Shown in pieces: positions 26,997 through 35,503 of a stretch of 64,000 nt of DNA. Within the stretch, counting starts at the first letter, position 1. Each line of letters begins with the position of its first letter. The notes under the pieces were generated by a model. The model searched no databases. It was not told where the DNA came from and saw only the letters and a program-made list of their open reading frames with translations. The stretch is taken from the NCBI RefSeq assembly GCF_018390515.1, contig NZ_JAHBBK010000001.1, positions 1,240,001 to 1,304,000 of the forward strand, given 5' to 3'. Source of the stretch: Mucilaginibacter sp. Bleaf8. Its GTDB lineage: Bacteria; Bacteroidota; Bacteroidia; Sphingobacteriales; Sphingobacteriaceae. The translations under genes were made by a program, and so were the position numbers.

Positions 26997-27854
26997 ATGG
27001 TAAACAAACAGTTTCCGCACAAAATTATTTGGCTGGCCTCTTATCCTAAATCAGGCAATACCTGGTTCAGGGCATTTGTTTCGGCTTTGATGGGAGCCAG
27101 TGAGGTAGAACTGAACAACCTGAAAGCCGATGGAATATTCTCGTCCCGCCAGCTCTTTGAGAACATCACTGACATAAGCTCACATGATTTGTATGACGAT
27201 GAAGTAAAGCTGATGTTGCCCGATGTATACCGGGAATTGGCTGCAACCCGCCATAGTGCAGCGTTGATTAAAGTTCATGATGCGTTTACCCGTAATATAG
27301 CTGGTGAATTTATCATCCCGCAAGACGTAACGCACTGTGCTGTATATTTTGTGCGAAACCCGCTGGATATCATTGCGTCATTTGCTAACCACAATAATCT
27401 TACTATCGATCAAACCATCAAAACGCTGAATAATAACGACGCCTACTTAGCCATGCAGAAAGCAAATCTGAATATCAATGTTCAAACAGCACAACTACTG
27501 CTTAACTGGAGCAACCACGTTATCAGCTGGACAACCTTGCCAAACTTTCCGGTTTATGTACTGCGGTATGAAGATATGCTTACCGATACGTTCAACGTAT
27601 TTAAAAATGTGCTGAACAAAATAGGCTGGCACTACCCTGATGAGGAAATAAAGAATGCCATTGCCGCCAGCAGTTTCAAGAAACTAAGCGAACAGGAAAA
27701 AAGCAGCGGCTTTTTTGAAAAGAACATCAACAGCAAAGTTTTCTTCCGCTCGGGGCAGGCAGGTAACTGGGTAAATGAACTTACGCCAGAACAAATTGCC
27801 AGGGTAACGGAACAACATGGCGAAGTAATGAAAATGTATAATTATCTTCCATAA
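26997..27854 (+). CDS. PAPS-dependent sulfotransferase
   Basis: A 285-residue sulfotransferase. The 5'-phosphosulfate loop is ASYPKSGNTWFRAF near the N-terminus and the 3'-phosphate-binding motif is FVRNPLDIIASFANH around residue 120. The C-terminal segment (FFEKNINSKVFFRSGQAGNW) matches the family's KxxFRKGxxGxW motif. It is immediately downstream of the kinase and 77 bp upstream of the PqqD-like gene. Its donor PAPS could come from the APS kinase encoded at 33483. The acceptor may be tyrosines of the candidate RiPP or hydroxyls of the capsule. Confidence 0.88.
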   Translation: MVNKQFPHKIIWLASYPKSGNTWFRAFVSALMGASEVELNNLKADGIFSSRQLFENITDISSHDLYDDEVKLMLPDVYRELAATRHSAALIKVHDAFTRNIAGEFIIPQDVTHCAVYFVRNPLDIIASFANHNNLTIDQTIKTLNNNDAYLAMQKANLNINVQTAQLLLNWSNHVISWTTLPNFPVYVLRYEDMLTDTFNVFKNVLNKIGWHYPDEEIKNAIAASSFKKLSEQEKSSGFFEKNINSKVFFRSGQAGNWVNELTPEQIARVTEQHGEVMKMYNYLP

Positions 27855-27931
27855 GATATCCGGAAACGGAACATTATACTACAACTTAAATTTCTTATTT
27901 TTAAAACTTAATTTAATTAATTATAAGCTTA

Positions 27932-28210
27932 ATGATTACGCTACAGTCGTTAATTACCCGGAATGAGACAGAATTTGTGGTAAGCGAACTTGGGAATGAC
28001 CTGGTAATGATGAACACTAAATCGGGAAGTTATATTGGACTAAACGAAGTAAGTGCCGATATATGGAGGCAACTGGAGCACCCTGCAAAGGCGACGCAAA
28101 TTATCAGCCATCTGCAAAGCCTTTATGAAGTAAGTGAAGACGTTTGTGAAACCGAAACGCTGGAGTGCCTGAATGCAATGTTGAAACAAGGTCTTATCCG
28201 TTACAATTAA
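27932..28210 (+). CDS. PqqD-like RiPP recognition element (lasso B1)
   Basis: A 92-residue PqqD-family protein. It contains the characteristic VMMNTKSGSYIGLNEVSADI-type stretch followed by a winged-helix segment ending LIRYN. Such stand-alone RRE proteins bind the leader peptide and present it to the B2 protease. It is followed after 10 bp by the B2 gene and then by the cyclase, the canonical B1-B2-C order. Confidence 0.88.
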   Translation: MITLQSLITRNETEFVVSELGNDLVMMNTKSGSYIGLNEVSADIWRQLEHPAKATQIISHLQSLYEVSEDVCETETLECLNAMLKQGLIRYN

Positions 28211-28220
28211 TGGCTTAACC

Positions 28221-28658
28221 ATGGCCAAACAATCAAGTAAACGCTCTAATTTGCCTGGTAACCTGAAGTTCCTCTTAGCCGAAGCATTAATTACATCAGC
28301 CTGGGTTAAGCTAAGCTTGTGTTTTTTCCCATTTACCAAGGTACTAACCTGGATGGGGGCCATACATGGAGAATCGGATTATTTAGCAGACGAACAAAGC
28401 GCTCCTGTGCGCAGCAATATTAAGTCGGCGTTGCGGCTGTGCCGCAGATACGCACTTTGGCCAACTGAATGCTATACGCTTGCTATTACCGGAAAAATTC
28501 TTTTAAAACGCAGAAAAATAAACAGTACCATGTATATTGGATTCAGGAAATCGCCGGAGGGAAAATTTGAAGGGCATGCCTGGTTACGCGCTCATGATAC
28601 CTATATCACGGGGTTTCAAGAGTCTGCAGGATTTAGCGCCAACATAACGTTCAGTTAA
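28221..28658 (+). CDS. Lasso peptide B2-type leader peptidase (transglutaminase-like)
   Basis: A 145-residue protein matching the lasso B2 family. The catalytic Cys lies in ALWPTECYTLAITGKILLKR, the His in FEGHAWLRAHD, and an Asp follows in AHDTYITG, giving an intact Cys-His-Asp triad. The N-terminal half has the helical, moderately hydrophobic region common in this family (FLLAEALITSAWVKLSLCFF). It should remove the leader peptide with the help of B1. Note the PTEC in place of the more usual CLxRS/CLPRA context. Confidence 0.86.
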   Translation: MAKQSSKRSNLPGNLKFLLAEALITSAWVKLSLCFFPFTKVLTWMGAIHGESDYLADEQSAPVRSNIKSALRLCRRYALWPTECYTLAITGKILLKRRKINSTMYIGFRKSPEGKFEGHAWLRAHDTYITGFQESAGFSANITFS

Positions 28659-28722
28659 TTACCCTCAATACACCTAACAGCACCGCCTATACTTACATGC
28701 ACAGCAGTTATCTCGTCAGCAT

Positions 28723-30621
28723 ATGAGCGTTATATTTGGGAAAGGCAATTTTTGCAACAGACCGCTTGATTCAACGGATTTGCAACTGATGGAAGGGCAG
28801 CTCAACCATTGGCGACCCGACAGAACGGCAACCTGGGTGGAAGGTGCTGTTGGCCTGGGGCATTTAATGCTCCATAACACACCACAGTCGGTGTCGGAAC
28901 AGATGCCCTTTCAAGATCCAAACCTTCAACTTACCATTACAGCCGATGTAAGGCTGGACAACCGCAACGAACTGCTTCGAAAGCTGAATATTCAGGAAAC
29001 GGAAAAGCCGCTGATACCAGACAGTGCATTGATTTTACAGGCTTACCATAAATATGGAAAGCAGTGCATTAAACACCTCATCGGTGATTTTGCTTTTGTT
29101 ATTTATGACGCTGCCGAACAGCAGCTTTTTTGCGGCCGCGATCATCTTGGCGTAAAGCCATTCTTCTACTACCAATCGGCCGAATATTTTGCCTTTGCAT
29201 CTGAAAAAAAAGGAATTTTGGCTTTGCCGGATGTAAACCGTACCATCAACAAGCAATATCTATTCAATCACGTTGTATTTCCGGCAGAGCAGGCAGTAGA
29301 TGATACCATATATCAGCACATAAAAAAATTAAAACCCGCTCACTTTTTAGTCATCAATTTAAAGAACAAGACTTCCCAACTGGAAAGGTACTGGGAGCCT
29401 GATGTAGATACGGAGCTAACCTTTGCCAGGAAAGAAGAATATTATGAAGGCTTACGATACCATTTTGAGCAAGCGGTGCAATGCCGCCTGTCATCTGCCT
29501 ATAAGGTGGGTGTACAGTTAAGCGGTGGTTTGGATTCATCGGCTATAACGGGGGTAGCACAAACCTTTTTGAAGCTACAAAACCAGAGCATTGTGCCTTT
29601 TTCAAACACGCTTGGCAATGAGGTAACTGATAGCCGCCAAACACGGCTGGATGAGCGCCGCTACATTGATTCGGTTATTGAACACTGGCGCATTGATAAC
29701 CCGGTATACATTACGCAACATGTTTTCCCGACCGAGTTGGAAGAACTTATGTTTGCTGATGAAGTGAATGATGGCCCGGAAAGATGGAGCTCCAATTGGC
29801 TGCTGTCTTTGTATGCCGCTGCAAAACAGCAAGACGTAAGAACCATACTTTCTGGCTTTCCAGGTGATGAACTGGTTACTTACCGGGGCAAATACTACTT
29901 TTTAGATTATTTGGATAAAAAGCAATATCTTAAATATCTATGGGCGGAAAAGAAGTACCCGGGGTTCAGCAAAATTGAACCTTTATTACCAGCCAGTCTG
30001 CGGCATTTGGCCAGCAAAATAAAAAACAGGCTTAACATCCAGCCGGCCAAGGTACACCGGGGTTTTAAAACCTACAACTATCCCGAGCATTACAAACAAC
30101 ACTTGCGGGATTGTATCTGGCAGGACCCTTATCATCAGGAGCAGTTCAAAAGCTACCGCCATTTTCAGCGCTACCGCATTTTAAAGCCGCAGGTAATCCA
30201 TCGCCTTGAGAGCGAGAGCCGTTATGGTATTTATTTCAGAACCGAAACAAGGTTTCCGATGGCGGATATCCGGCTGATACAATACTACCTGTCTATGCCC
30301 AATGAGTTGAAATACGAAGGCGAGCAATCCCGTACTGCATTCAAGAAGGCTGTTGCCCCCTACCTGCCTGATATGATTTTGCAACGGGATGATAAGTTTG
30401 GATCAGTGATTCCCTTTTTATCAAGCCGCCTGCGATTAACCCGGCAAGAAATCAAATCCCTGATTGAGCAGTTGCCCGATCTTAAGATATTGAAAAAAGA
30501 AGCGTACTTTAAAAATATGAATAGTCCTTTCTCACCGGAAAACAATAGGAAGTATCCTATTCCTTATCCAGATGTGATGATTTGGATGATAAAAAATAAA
30601 AACTGGCTACAAGATCTTTAA
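28723..30621 (+). CDS. Lasso cyclase-like asparagine synthetase homologue (C protein)
   Basis: A 632-residue homologue of AsnB. It begins MSVIFGKGNF, so the Cys2 nucleophile needed for glutamine hydrolysis is absent, as in lasso cyclases such as McjC. The ATP-binding loop GVQLSGGLDSSAITG is intact, as is GFPGDELVTYRGKYYF. It would adenylate an Asp/Glu side chain of the core peptide and form the macrolactam with the N-terminal glycine. It follows the B2 gene by 64 bp. Divergence from the AsnB at 12498 is clear in both halves. An alternative is an amidotransferase acting on the polysaccharide, but the loss of Cys2 argues against that. Confidence 0.86.
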   Translation: MSVIFGKGNFCNRPLDSTDLQLMEGQLNHWRPDRTATWVEGAVGLGHLMLHNTPQSVSEQMPFQDPNLQLTITADVRLDNRNELLRKLNIQETEKPLIPDSALILQAYHKYGKQCIKHLIGDFAFVIYDAAEQQLFCGRDHLGVKPFFYYQSAEYFAFASEKKGILALPDVNRTINKQYLFNHVVFPAEQAVDDTIYQHIKKLKPAHFLVINLKNKTSQLERYWEPDVDTELTFARKEEYYEGLRYHFEQAVQCRLSSAYKVGVQLSGGLDSSAITGVAQTFLKLQNQSIVPFSNTLGNEVTDSRQTRLDERRYIDSVIEHWRIDNPVYITQHVFPTELEELMFADEVNDGPERWSSNWLLSLYAAAKQQDVRTILSGFPGDELVTYRGKYYFLDYLDKKQYLKYLWAEKKYPGFSKIEPLLPASLRHLASKIKNRLNIQPAKVHRGFKTYNYPEHYKQHLRDCIWQDPYHQEQFKSYRHFQRYRILKPQVIHRLESESRYGIYFRTETRFPMADIRLIQYYLSMPNELKYEGEQSRTAFKKAVAPYLPDMILQRDDKFGSVIPFLSSRLRLTRQEIKSLIEQLPDLKILKKEAYFKNMNSPFSPENNRKYPIPYPDVMIWMIKNKNWLQDL

Positions 30622-30642
30622 TACCTTATCAACAATATAAAA

Positions 30643-32322
30643 ATGAATTTCCGCATCATTGGGTTCGTTACCGGGCTGGCTTATCTGTTACTAATTCCAG
30701 CTTTGCTTTGGGGGCAAAGCCTACCTGTTGGTACCCCCATTTTGGAAGATTACTACCGCAGATTACAATTAACCGGCGGTATTGACAGCAACTTATCCTT
30801 TAGTATCCGACCAATAAAACCGGTTTCGGGAAATAGTAATATTCACAGTTTTTATAACCCAGTGCAAGCAGGGCGGCTTGATACGACTAACGTACGGATA
30901 ACTGCAGTGCCGGGTGCTAAAACGAAGAAAATATATTATGAGATTCTACCCGCTTTGTGGCAGCAACAGTACAACAGCCGCTATCCCTATGGTTGGAACG
31001 ATGGCCCCATGATTCCGGCCGCTGGCTACCAAACGCTTGTTAGTGGTGGGGTTTATTTTCGCTATGGTATACTAAGCGTTCAACTGCGGCCGGAGCTGGT
31101 TTTCGCTTCACAAAAAAATTTTACCGGCTTTGCCAGCACACATACCGATCAGGATCTTCAAAATTATTACGGTTATTATAACAACATTGATGCACCCGAA
31201 AGATTTGGGACGGGGCATTATACCAAGGCAAACTGGGGACAAAGCAGCATTCGGTTAAACTGGCGGGCTCTGTCATTAGGCCTTTCTACCGAAAACTTAT
31301 GGTGGGGCCCGGGCGTGAAAAACGCGCTGATCATGACGAACAATGCACCCGGGTTTAAACACCTCAGCTTAAACACAAACCGGCCGATAAAAACAGGGAT
31401 AGGAACATTTGAGGGGCAGATTATTGCGGGTAAATTAGATGGTACTGAGTTGCCACCACTGCAAACAACAGCCAATGCTGCCGGTGAAACGCTGTACATT
31501 CCCAAACGTGATGACTGGCGCTATGTAAGCGGCATAACCTTCAATTACCAACCAAAGTGGTTGCCTGGCTTATTTCTAGGTGTAAACCATGTTATCCAAT
31601 CATACCATAGCGATATCAATGGCGTTGCCGGGTACCTACCGCTGGTTTCCATTTACCAGAAAACAAATTTTGAGCGCGATCAGATCTTTTCGGTTTTCAG
31701 CCGCTGGTTATTTGCTAAAAGCCATGCCGAAGTTTATTTTGAATACGGTTGGAATGATTACACAACAGCGTTCATCACCTCACCCGATCATGCCAGAGCT
31801 TACGTGGCCGGTCTTCGAAAATTGTGGCCGCTTGCTGGTAAACCCAACCAAGGCATCCTCGTTAGCACCGAATTTACGCAACTCTCACAATCTACAGACC
31901 GGCTGGATAACCCGGCAGGCGGCTGGTACACCCATTATACCATCCACCAGGGTTGGACCAACCGGGGGCAGGTTCTGGGGGCTGGCATAGGTACTGGTGG
32001 CAACCTACAATCAATAGATATCAGTTGGGTAATGGGCCTTAAAAAGCTGGGGGTTGTTTTAGAACGCTACGAGCATAATGTGGACTTTGCTTTAACTGCT
32101 TTTCCGGCAGTTAATGAACGAAGCCGGAAATGGGTGGACCTGGGCTTTGGCTTGCAGGGCGAATGGGATTTTAAACACTTGCTTTTACAGGGTTTGGTTC
32201 AGCCTGTAGTTTCTTATAACTACCAGTGGATAGCCGAAAACTATAATACTACGCCGGCGGCTTCACCAAGTAGTAACGCTTTTAACCTACATGCATCCCT
32301 TGGTATTCTGTATCGGTTTTAA
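30643..32322 (+). CDS. Capsule assembly Wzi-like outer-membrane protein
   Basis: A 559-residue protein with a signal peptide (VTGLAYLLLIPALLWGQ) and a beta-barrel-like sequence with alternating aromatic residues. Features such as LSLGLSTENLWWGPGVKNAL and FFEYGWND-type strands recall the Wzi/capsule assembly family. Wzi helps anchor surface polysaccharide. It begins 21 bp after the cyclase gene, tying the peptide cluster to the capsule locus transcriptionally. Confidence 0.82.
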   Translation: MNFRIIGFVTGLAYLLLIPALLWGQSLPVGTPILEDYYRRLQLTGGIDSNLSFSIRPIKPVSGNSNIHSFYNPVQAGRLDTTNVRITAVPGAKTKKIYYEILPALWQQQYNSRYPYGWNDGPMIPAAGYQTLVSGGVYFRYGILSVQLRPELVFASQKNFTGFASTHTDQDLQNYYGYYNNIDAPERFGTGHYTKANWGQSSIRLNWRALSLGLSTENLWWGPGVKNALIMTNNAPGFKHLSLNTNRPIKTGIGTFEGQIIAGKLDGTELPPLQTTANAAGETLYIPKRDDWRYVSGITFNYQPKWLPGLFLGVNHVIQSYHSDINGVAGYLPLVSIYQKTNFERDQIFSVFSRWLFAKSHAEVYFEYGWNDYTTAFITSPDHARAYVAGLRKLWPLAGKPNQGILVSTEFTQLSQSTDRLDNPAGGWYTHYTIHQGWTNRGQVLGAGIGTGGNLQSIDISWVMGLKKLGVVLERYEHNVDFALTAFPAVNERSRKWVDLGFGLQGEWDFKHLLLQGLVQPVVSYNYQWIAENYNTTPAASPSSNAFNLHASLGILYRF

Positions 32323-32334
32323 CGAATTGGATCT

Positions 32335-33348
32335 TTACTTCCACCCGGTTGCAGGTTCATCATTATAAGGTGCATAGCTGATGTATTGTACATAGCGGGG
32401 CAAGTGCGCTGTATTTGGACTACTGCCATGTGGTAATGCGTGATGCCATACTATAAAATCACCAGCTTGTGCAGCCACAGGAAAACTACCCAAGCTGTGT
32501 AAATCCTGCTTACGCGGGTCAACACCCGGCGGCAATGAGTGCAGCCAACTTTCCAGGCGCTTGTGAAAACCGGGAACCAGGGTAAACGCACCTTGGTTGG
32601 CCGCAGTATCAGCAAGGTACAGGATACCCTGCAAACCAAAAGGTATAGGCAATTGCAGGCTCACATCCCAGTGCAAATCCGGACCGGGAAAAGTCCAGTT
32701 GGCCCTTTCCGGCGGGTTAAATCCTACCCGGTCTGTGCTCACCCACAAATCGGTTCGGTTCCAAAGTTGCTCAAATACCATCCGTATTTTGTCAGAAAAA
32801 CGGTTTTTTCGCAATACCGGATGCTGAAACAACTGAATCATAATGCCCTTCCTGTCTGCATGCGACTGGTACCAGCTATCTGGCTCTTCAAGTGAAATAC
32901 CCAGAAAATCATTAATAACCTGCACCGCGGCAAGGCAATCTTCTTTTGGAACGGCATTAGGGATAACCATGTAACCATTGGTCTCCCAAAATTCAATTTC
33001 CTGTTCGCTTAAAACCGGCACTACGGGCCGCGATATTGCAGATGCGCCAGCTTGCAGGTATTGGTTAAACCGGGAAACATTTTGTGATGATGGTACGCCT
33101 GCTACACCCACAATCCACCTTTCGAATGCCTCAAATGTGGAAGCCGTACCAAATAGATAGGACAAAGTTTGCTCCAGCCCTAAGCCAAGTGCCGACAAAA
33201 GCATCTTATCCAAAGGCCATTCCGCCTGGAGTTGTTCCTGGCTAATTTGATTGGTTCTGATAAGTTGTTTTTTCTGCCAGAACCTTTTCAAATGCATAAT
33301 TTGCAAGGTGCCGGTTTCTTCGGAGGAACAAAGCAAAGGTGTGTTCAT
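32335..33348 (-). CDS. Phytanoyl-CoA dioxygenase family protein (Fe(II)/2-oxoglutarate oxygenase)
   Basis: A 337-residue PhyH-type oxygenase. The iron ligands appear as HWD in PDLHWDVSLQ and a distal His in HHALPHGSSPN, with the 2-oxoglutarate-binding Arg in LPRYVQYIS. The first ~100 residues are an extra helical segment. The ATG at 33348 is preferred to a TTG six codons upstream. It lies just downstream of the APS kinase fusion, on the strand opposite to the lasso-like genes and convergent with the Wzi-like gene at 12 bp. It may hydroxylate the peptide or a sugar. Confidence 0.85.
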   Translation of the reverse strand: MNTPLLCSSEETGTLQIMHLKRFWQKKQLIRTNQISQEQLQAEWPLDKMLLSALGLGLEQTLSYLFGTASTFEAFERWIVGVAGVPSSQNVSRFNQYLQAGASAISRPVVPVLSEQEIEFWETNGYMVIPNAVPKEDCLAAVQVINDFLGISLEEPDSWYQSHADRKGIMIQLFQHPVLRKNRFSDKIRMVFEQLWNRTDLWVSTDRVGFNPPERANWTFPGPDLHWDVSLQLPIPFGLQGILYLADTAANQGAFTLVPGFHKRLESWLHSLPPGVDPRKQDLHSLGSFPVAAQAGDFIVWHHALPHGSSPNTAHLPRYVQYISYAPYNDEPATGWK

Positions 33349-33369
33349 GATAATAAATTTAAACAATCA

Positions 33370-33486
33370 TTATCGAATTGCAGAAGTTTCTGTATAAAGA
33401 AAACCACTGAATTCACAACAACCACATTTCATGAACACACTGCGCCAGTGCAGCCACAGCAAGCGATAGAGCATCCGCACCATCAT
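33370..33486 (-). CDS. Possible 38-residue ORF coupled to the APS kinase stop
   Basis: An ATG overlaps the stop of the APS kinase gene (ATGA) and opens a 38-codon frame ending 22 bp before the PhyH start. The product has a basic, aromatic N-terminus (MMVRMLYRLLWLHWRS) and a CGCC tetrapeptide. Overlap and position suggest translation by coupling, but there is no homology evidence and it may be chance. Confidence 0.3.
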   Translation of the reverse strand: MMVRMLYRLLWLHWRSVFMKCGCCEFSGFLYTETSAIR

Positions 33487-34355
33487 GAAGTAACATACTG
33501 CATCTTTTGGGCAAGCAAAAGCTGCAGGGCAGTTACACATTCATTAACGTCATGAACTTCGGTATTTAAATGCAGGTCGGGCTTTTCAGGCGGTTCATAC
33601 GGACTGCTAATACCTGTAAAGTTTTTGATCTTACCCTCAATTGCTTTCTGATATAACCCTTTAACATCCCGATGCTGACAAGCAGCCAGGCTGGCTTCCA
33701 AATACACCTCCGTATAATGTTCCTCTCCAATGATGGCCCTGGCCAGAGCACGGTCTTTCCGAAATGGAGCAATAAAAGAGGCTATAACAATAATTCCGGC
33801 ATCATTAAAAAGCTTACAAAGCTCTGCTACTCTTCTGATATTTTCACTCCGGTCCTCAGCAGAAAAGGACAAGTCTTTATTTATGCCAAGCCGGGTGTTG
33901 TCTCCGTCCAAAATATATACCCTGCCTTGTTGCTTGTATATAAATTCTTCTATTTCTACCGCCAGTGTGGTTTTGCCGGCGCCGGATAATCCGGTTAGCC
34001 AGATGGTAAAGGCCCGGTGATGATTCAATTGCTCCCGCTTTTGTTGGTTCACCCGGCCAATTTGTTTAAAAAGTGTTGGAGCAATCTCCTCTTGAACTTT
34101 CTTTACACGTTGCTGCTTGGAAGGTAGCCCCCAGCTTAGCTTCTGCCATAAGCGTTCATGACCATAGTAAAGTACCATCTTAGTCAGCAGCTCGGTTAAA
34201 CCGATTTTTGCACCGGTAGAAAAATGGCCCGATATCAGCCAGCCCAGTAAAACGGTATCAATCGAACCTACGATTCGCCAGGATATGGTTTTGCCAATAT
34301 TTCTTTTGATCAACGGATCTTTATCGAAAATTTTGAGCAGTACGTCTGTTACCAT
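33483..34355 (-). CDS. cysC: DUF2061-adenylylsulfate kinase fusion (PAPS synthesis)
   Basis: A 290-residue fusion. Residues 1-75 form a DUF2061-type membrane-associated domain (KRNIGKTISWRIVGSIDTVL, then ISGHFSTGAKIGLTELLTKM). Residues about 110-290 are a complete APS kinase: P-loop WLTGLSGAGKTTLA, ILDGDNTRLGINKDLSFSAE, and KNFTGISSPYEPPEKPDLHL. It phosphorylates APS to PAPS, the donor for sulfotransferases. No sulfate adenylyltransferase or sulfite-reducing genes are nearby, so it serves sulfation rather than assimilation by context. Confidence 0.9.
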   Translation of the reverse strand: MVTDVLLKIFDKDPLIKRNIGKTISWRIVGSIDTVLLGWLISGHFSTGAKIGLTELLTKMVLYYGHERLWQKLSWGLPSKQQRVKKVQEEIAPTLFKQIGRVNQQKREQLNHHRAFTIWLTGLSGAGKTTLAVEIEEFIYKQQGRVYILDGDNTRLGINKDLSFSAEDRSENIRRVAELCKLFNDAGIIVIASFIAPFRKDRALARAIIGEEHYTEVYLEASLAACQHRDVKGLYQKAIEGKIKNFTGISSPYEPPEKPDLHLNTEVHDVNECVTALQLLLAQKMQYVTS

Positions 34356-34537
34356 AATGGTAAATTACATTAAATGATATTTAAGCGCAAATTTGATGAT
34401 GCAATATCACAAGATACGGTTGCATCAAATTGTTTAAGGTTAAAAGGTTATTGGAGAACGGAAAACGTGTGTCACCGCTGGATAAACTGAAACTATACAT
34501 ACCTCAACAAATTGCATTGTTATGTTTACCTTGCGGT

Positions 34538-35113
34538 ATGCATGAACTCATTCTGGCTAACTTTGCGATGCATATTACGCTTACCCCTCAAGAACAGGAG
34601 CAAGCGCTTGCTTTGCTGGAGCAAGAAATAATTACCAAACGCACTTTTTTGTTGAAACCCGGCGAAATTAGCCGCCGTTTTTACTTTGTAAAAGAAGGTT
34701 GTCTCCGTATGTTTTACCTAGATAAACAAGGCCAAGAGCATAACATATGCTTTTATCCGGAAAACTGGTGGGCATGCGACATTGTAAGTTTCTTTAATGA
34801 AAAGCCAGCTATAAATGCAATACAAGCGCTGGAAGATAGCAAGGTGTATTACCTCACATTAATGCGGCTGGAAGAGTTGTTTATAAAAATACCGAAGTTT
34901 GAACGCTTTTTTCGGATACTTACACAAAATGGTTTTGATATGTACCAGCGGCGTGTTACGTCCAACTTATCCAAAACAGCTGAACAACGTTACCTGCAGT
35001 TTCGGAAACACTACCCAAGATTGGAGCAACGCATCGCCCAGAAGCACATAGCCAGCTATCTCGGCATTACTCCCGCATTTCTCAGCATGATGCGTAAAGA
35101 CAAAAATCTGTAA
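34538..35113 (+). CDS. Crp/Fnr family transcriptional regulator
   Basis: A 191-residue Bacteroidota-type Crp/Fnr protein with a cyclic-nucleotide-binding-like domain (TFLLKPGEISRRFYFVKEGC, then FYPENWWACDIVSFFNEKPA) and a C-terminal helix-turn-helix (IAQKHIASYLGITPAFLSMM). I start it at the ATG at 34538, giving the usual family length; an upstream TTG adds 36 atypical residues. It is divergent from the APS kinase with about 180 bp between them and could regulate that operon. The effector is unknown. Confidence 0.87.
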   Translation: MHELILANFAMHITLTPQEQEQALALLEQEIITKRTFLLKPGEISRRFYFVKEGCLRMFYLDKQGQEHNICFYPENWWACDIVSFFNEKPAINAIQALEDSKVYYLTLMRLEELFIKIPKFERFFRILTQNGFDMYQRRVTSNLSKTAEQRYLQFRKHYPRLEQRIAQKHIASYLGITPAFLSMMRKDKNL

Positions 35114-35473
35114 TCTGTATTTCACTTCCTTTGCATTCTCTATTAGACTATGTTTGATAGCTGATGCATTCCTGTTAGAAGCCTCTAAGATGCCGACATA
35201 TATAGAGATGAACTAACGTTACCTTGCTCTCTGCAGAAGTATCTGTACATAAATGAAACGCTTGAGCCGTTTAACTTTTGTTGGAAGATAATAACAGGAA
35301 CTACTACATAAACGCTGCTTTCGGTTCCATGCTTAATTGTAAGATACGGAAACAGCAAAAAACTTCTTAACTAAACTCTTTCAAAAGGGTTCAATAATGT
35401 GCATAACGACTTATAAGTCTATCTTGCATTCTCACTTATATAAAGCACTATTTATCAAAACATACTTGTAAAT
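35114..35473. other. Intergenic region without recognisable genes
   Basis: Only short, unsupported ORFs occur on either strand. The region separates the Crp/Fnr gene from the convergent Mn-catalase gene and ends in a strong terminator hairpin. Confidence 0.5.
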
Positions 35474-35501
35474 AAAAAGGGAGGCATTAGCCTCCCTTTT
35501 T
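35474..35501. terminator. Bidirectional rho-independent terminator
   Basis: GGGAGGC (35479-35485), ATTA loop, GCCTCCC (35490-35496), flanked by A5 and T5. It directly follows the stop of the minus-strand Mn-catalase and can also end plus-strand transcripts. Confidence 0.9.
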
Positions 35502-35503
35502 AT

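Noticed and set aside
25968..28722. Search for a precursor gene in the gaps between GT2, kinase, sulfotransferase and B1/B2/C genes
   Set aside because: The gaps (113, 77, 10 and 64 bp) contain no frame with a plausible leader and core; the longest is a 9-codon ORF.
28723..30621. Second housekeeping asparagine synthetase
   Set aside because: The N-terminal Cys2 is replaced (MSVIF), and it follows B1 and B2 genes, so a cyclase-like role fits better.
35114..35473. Possible small RNA or small gene between the Crp/Fnr gene and Mn-catalase
   Set aside because: No promoter box, stable fold or coding frame could be supported beyond the terminator.
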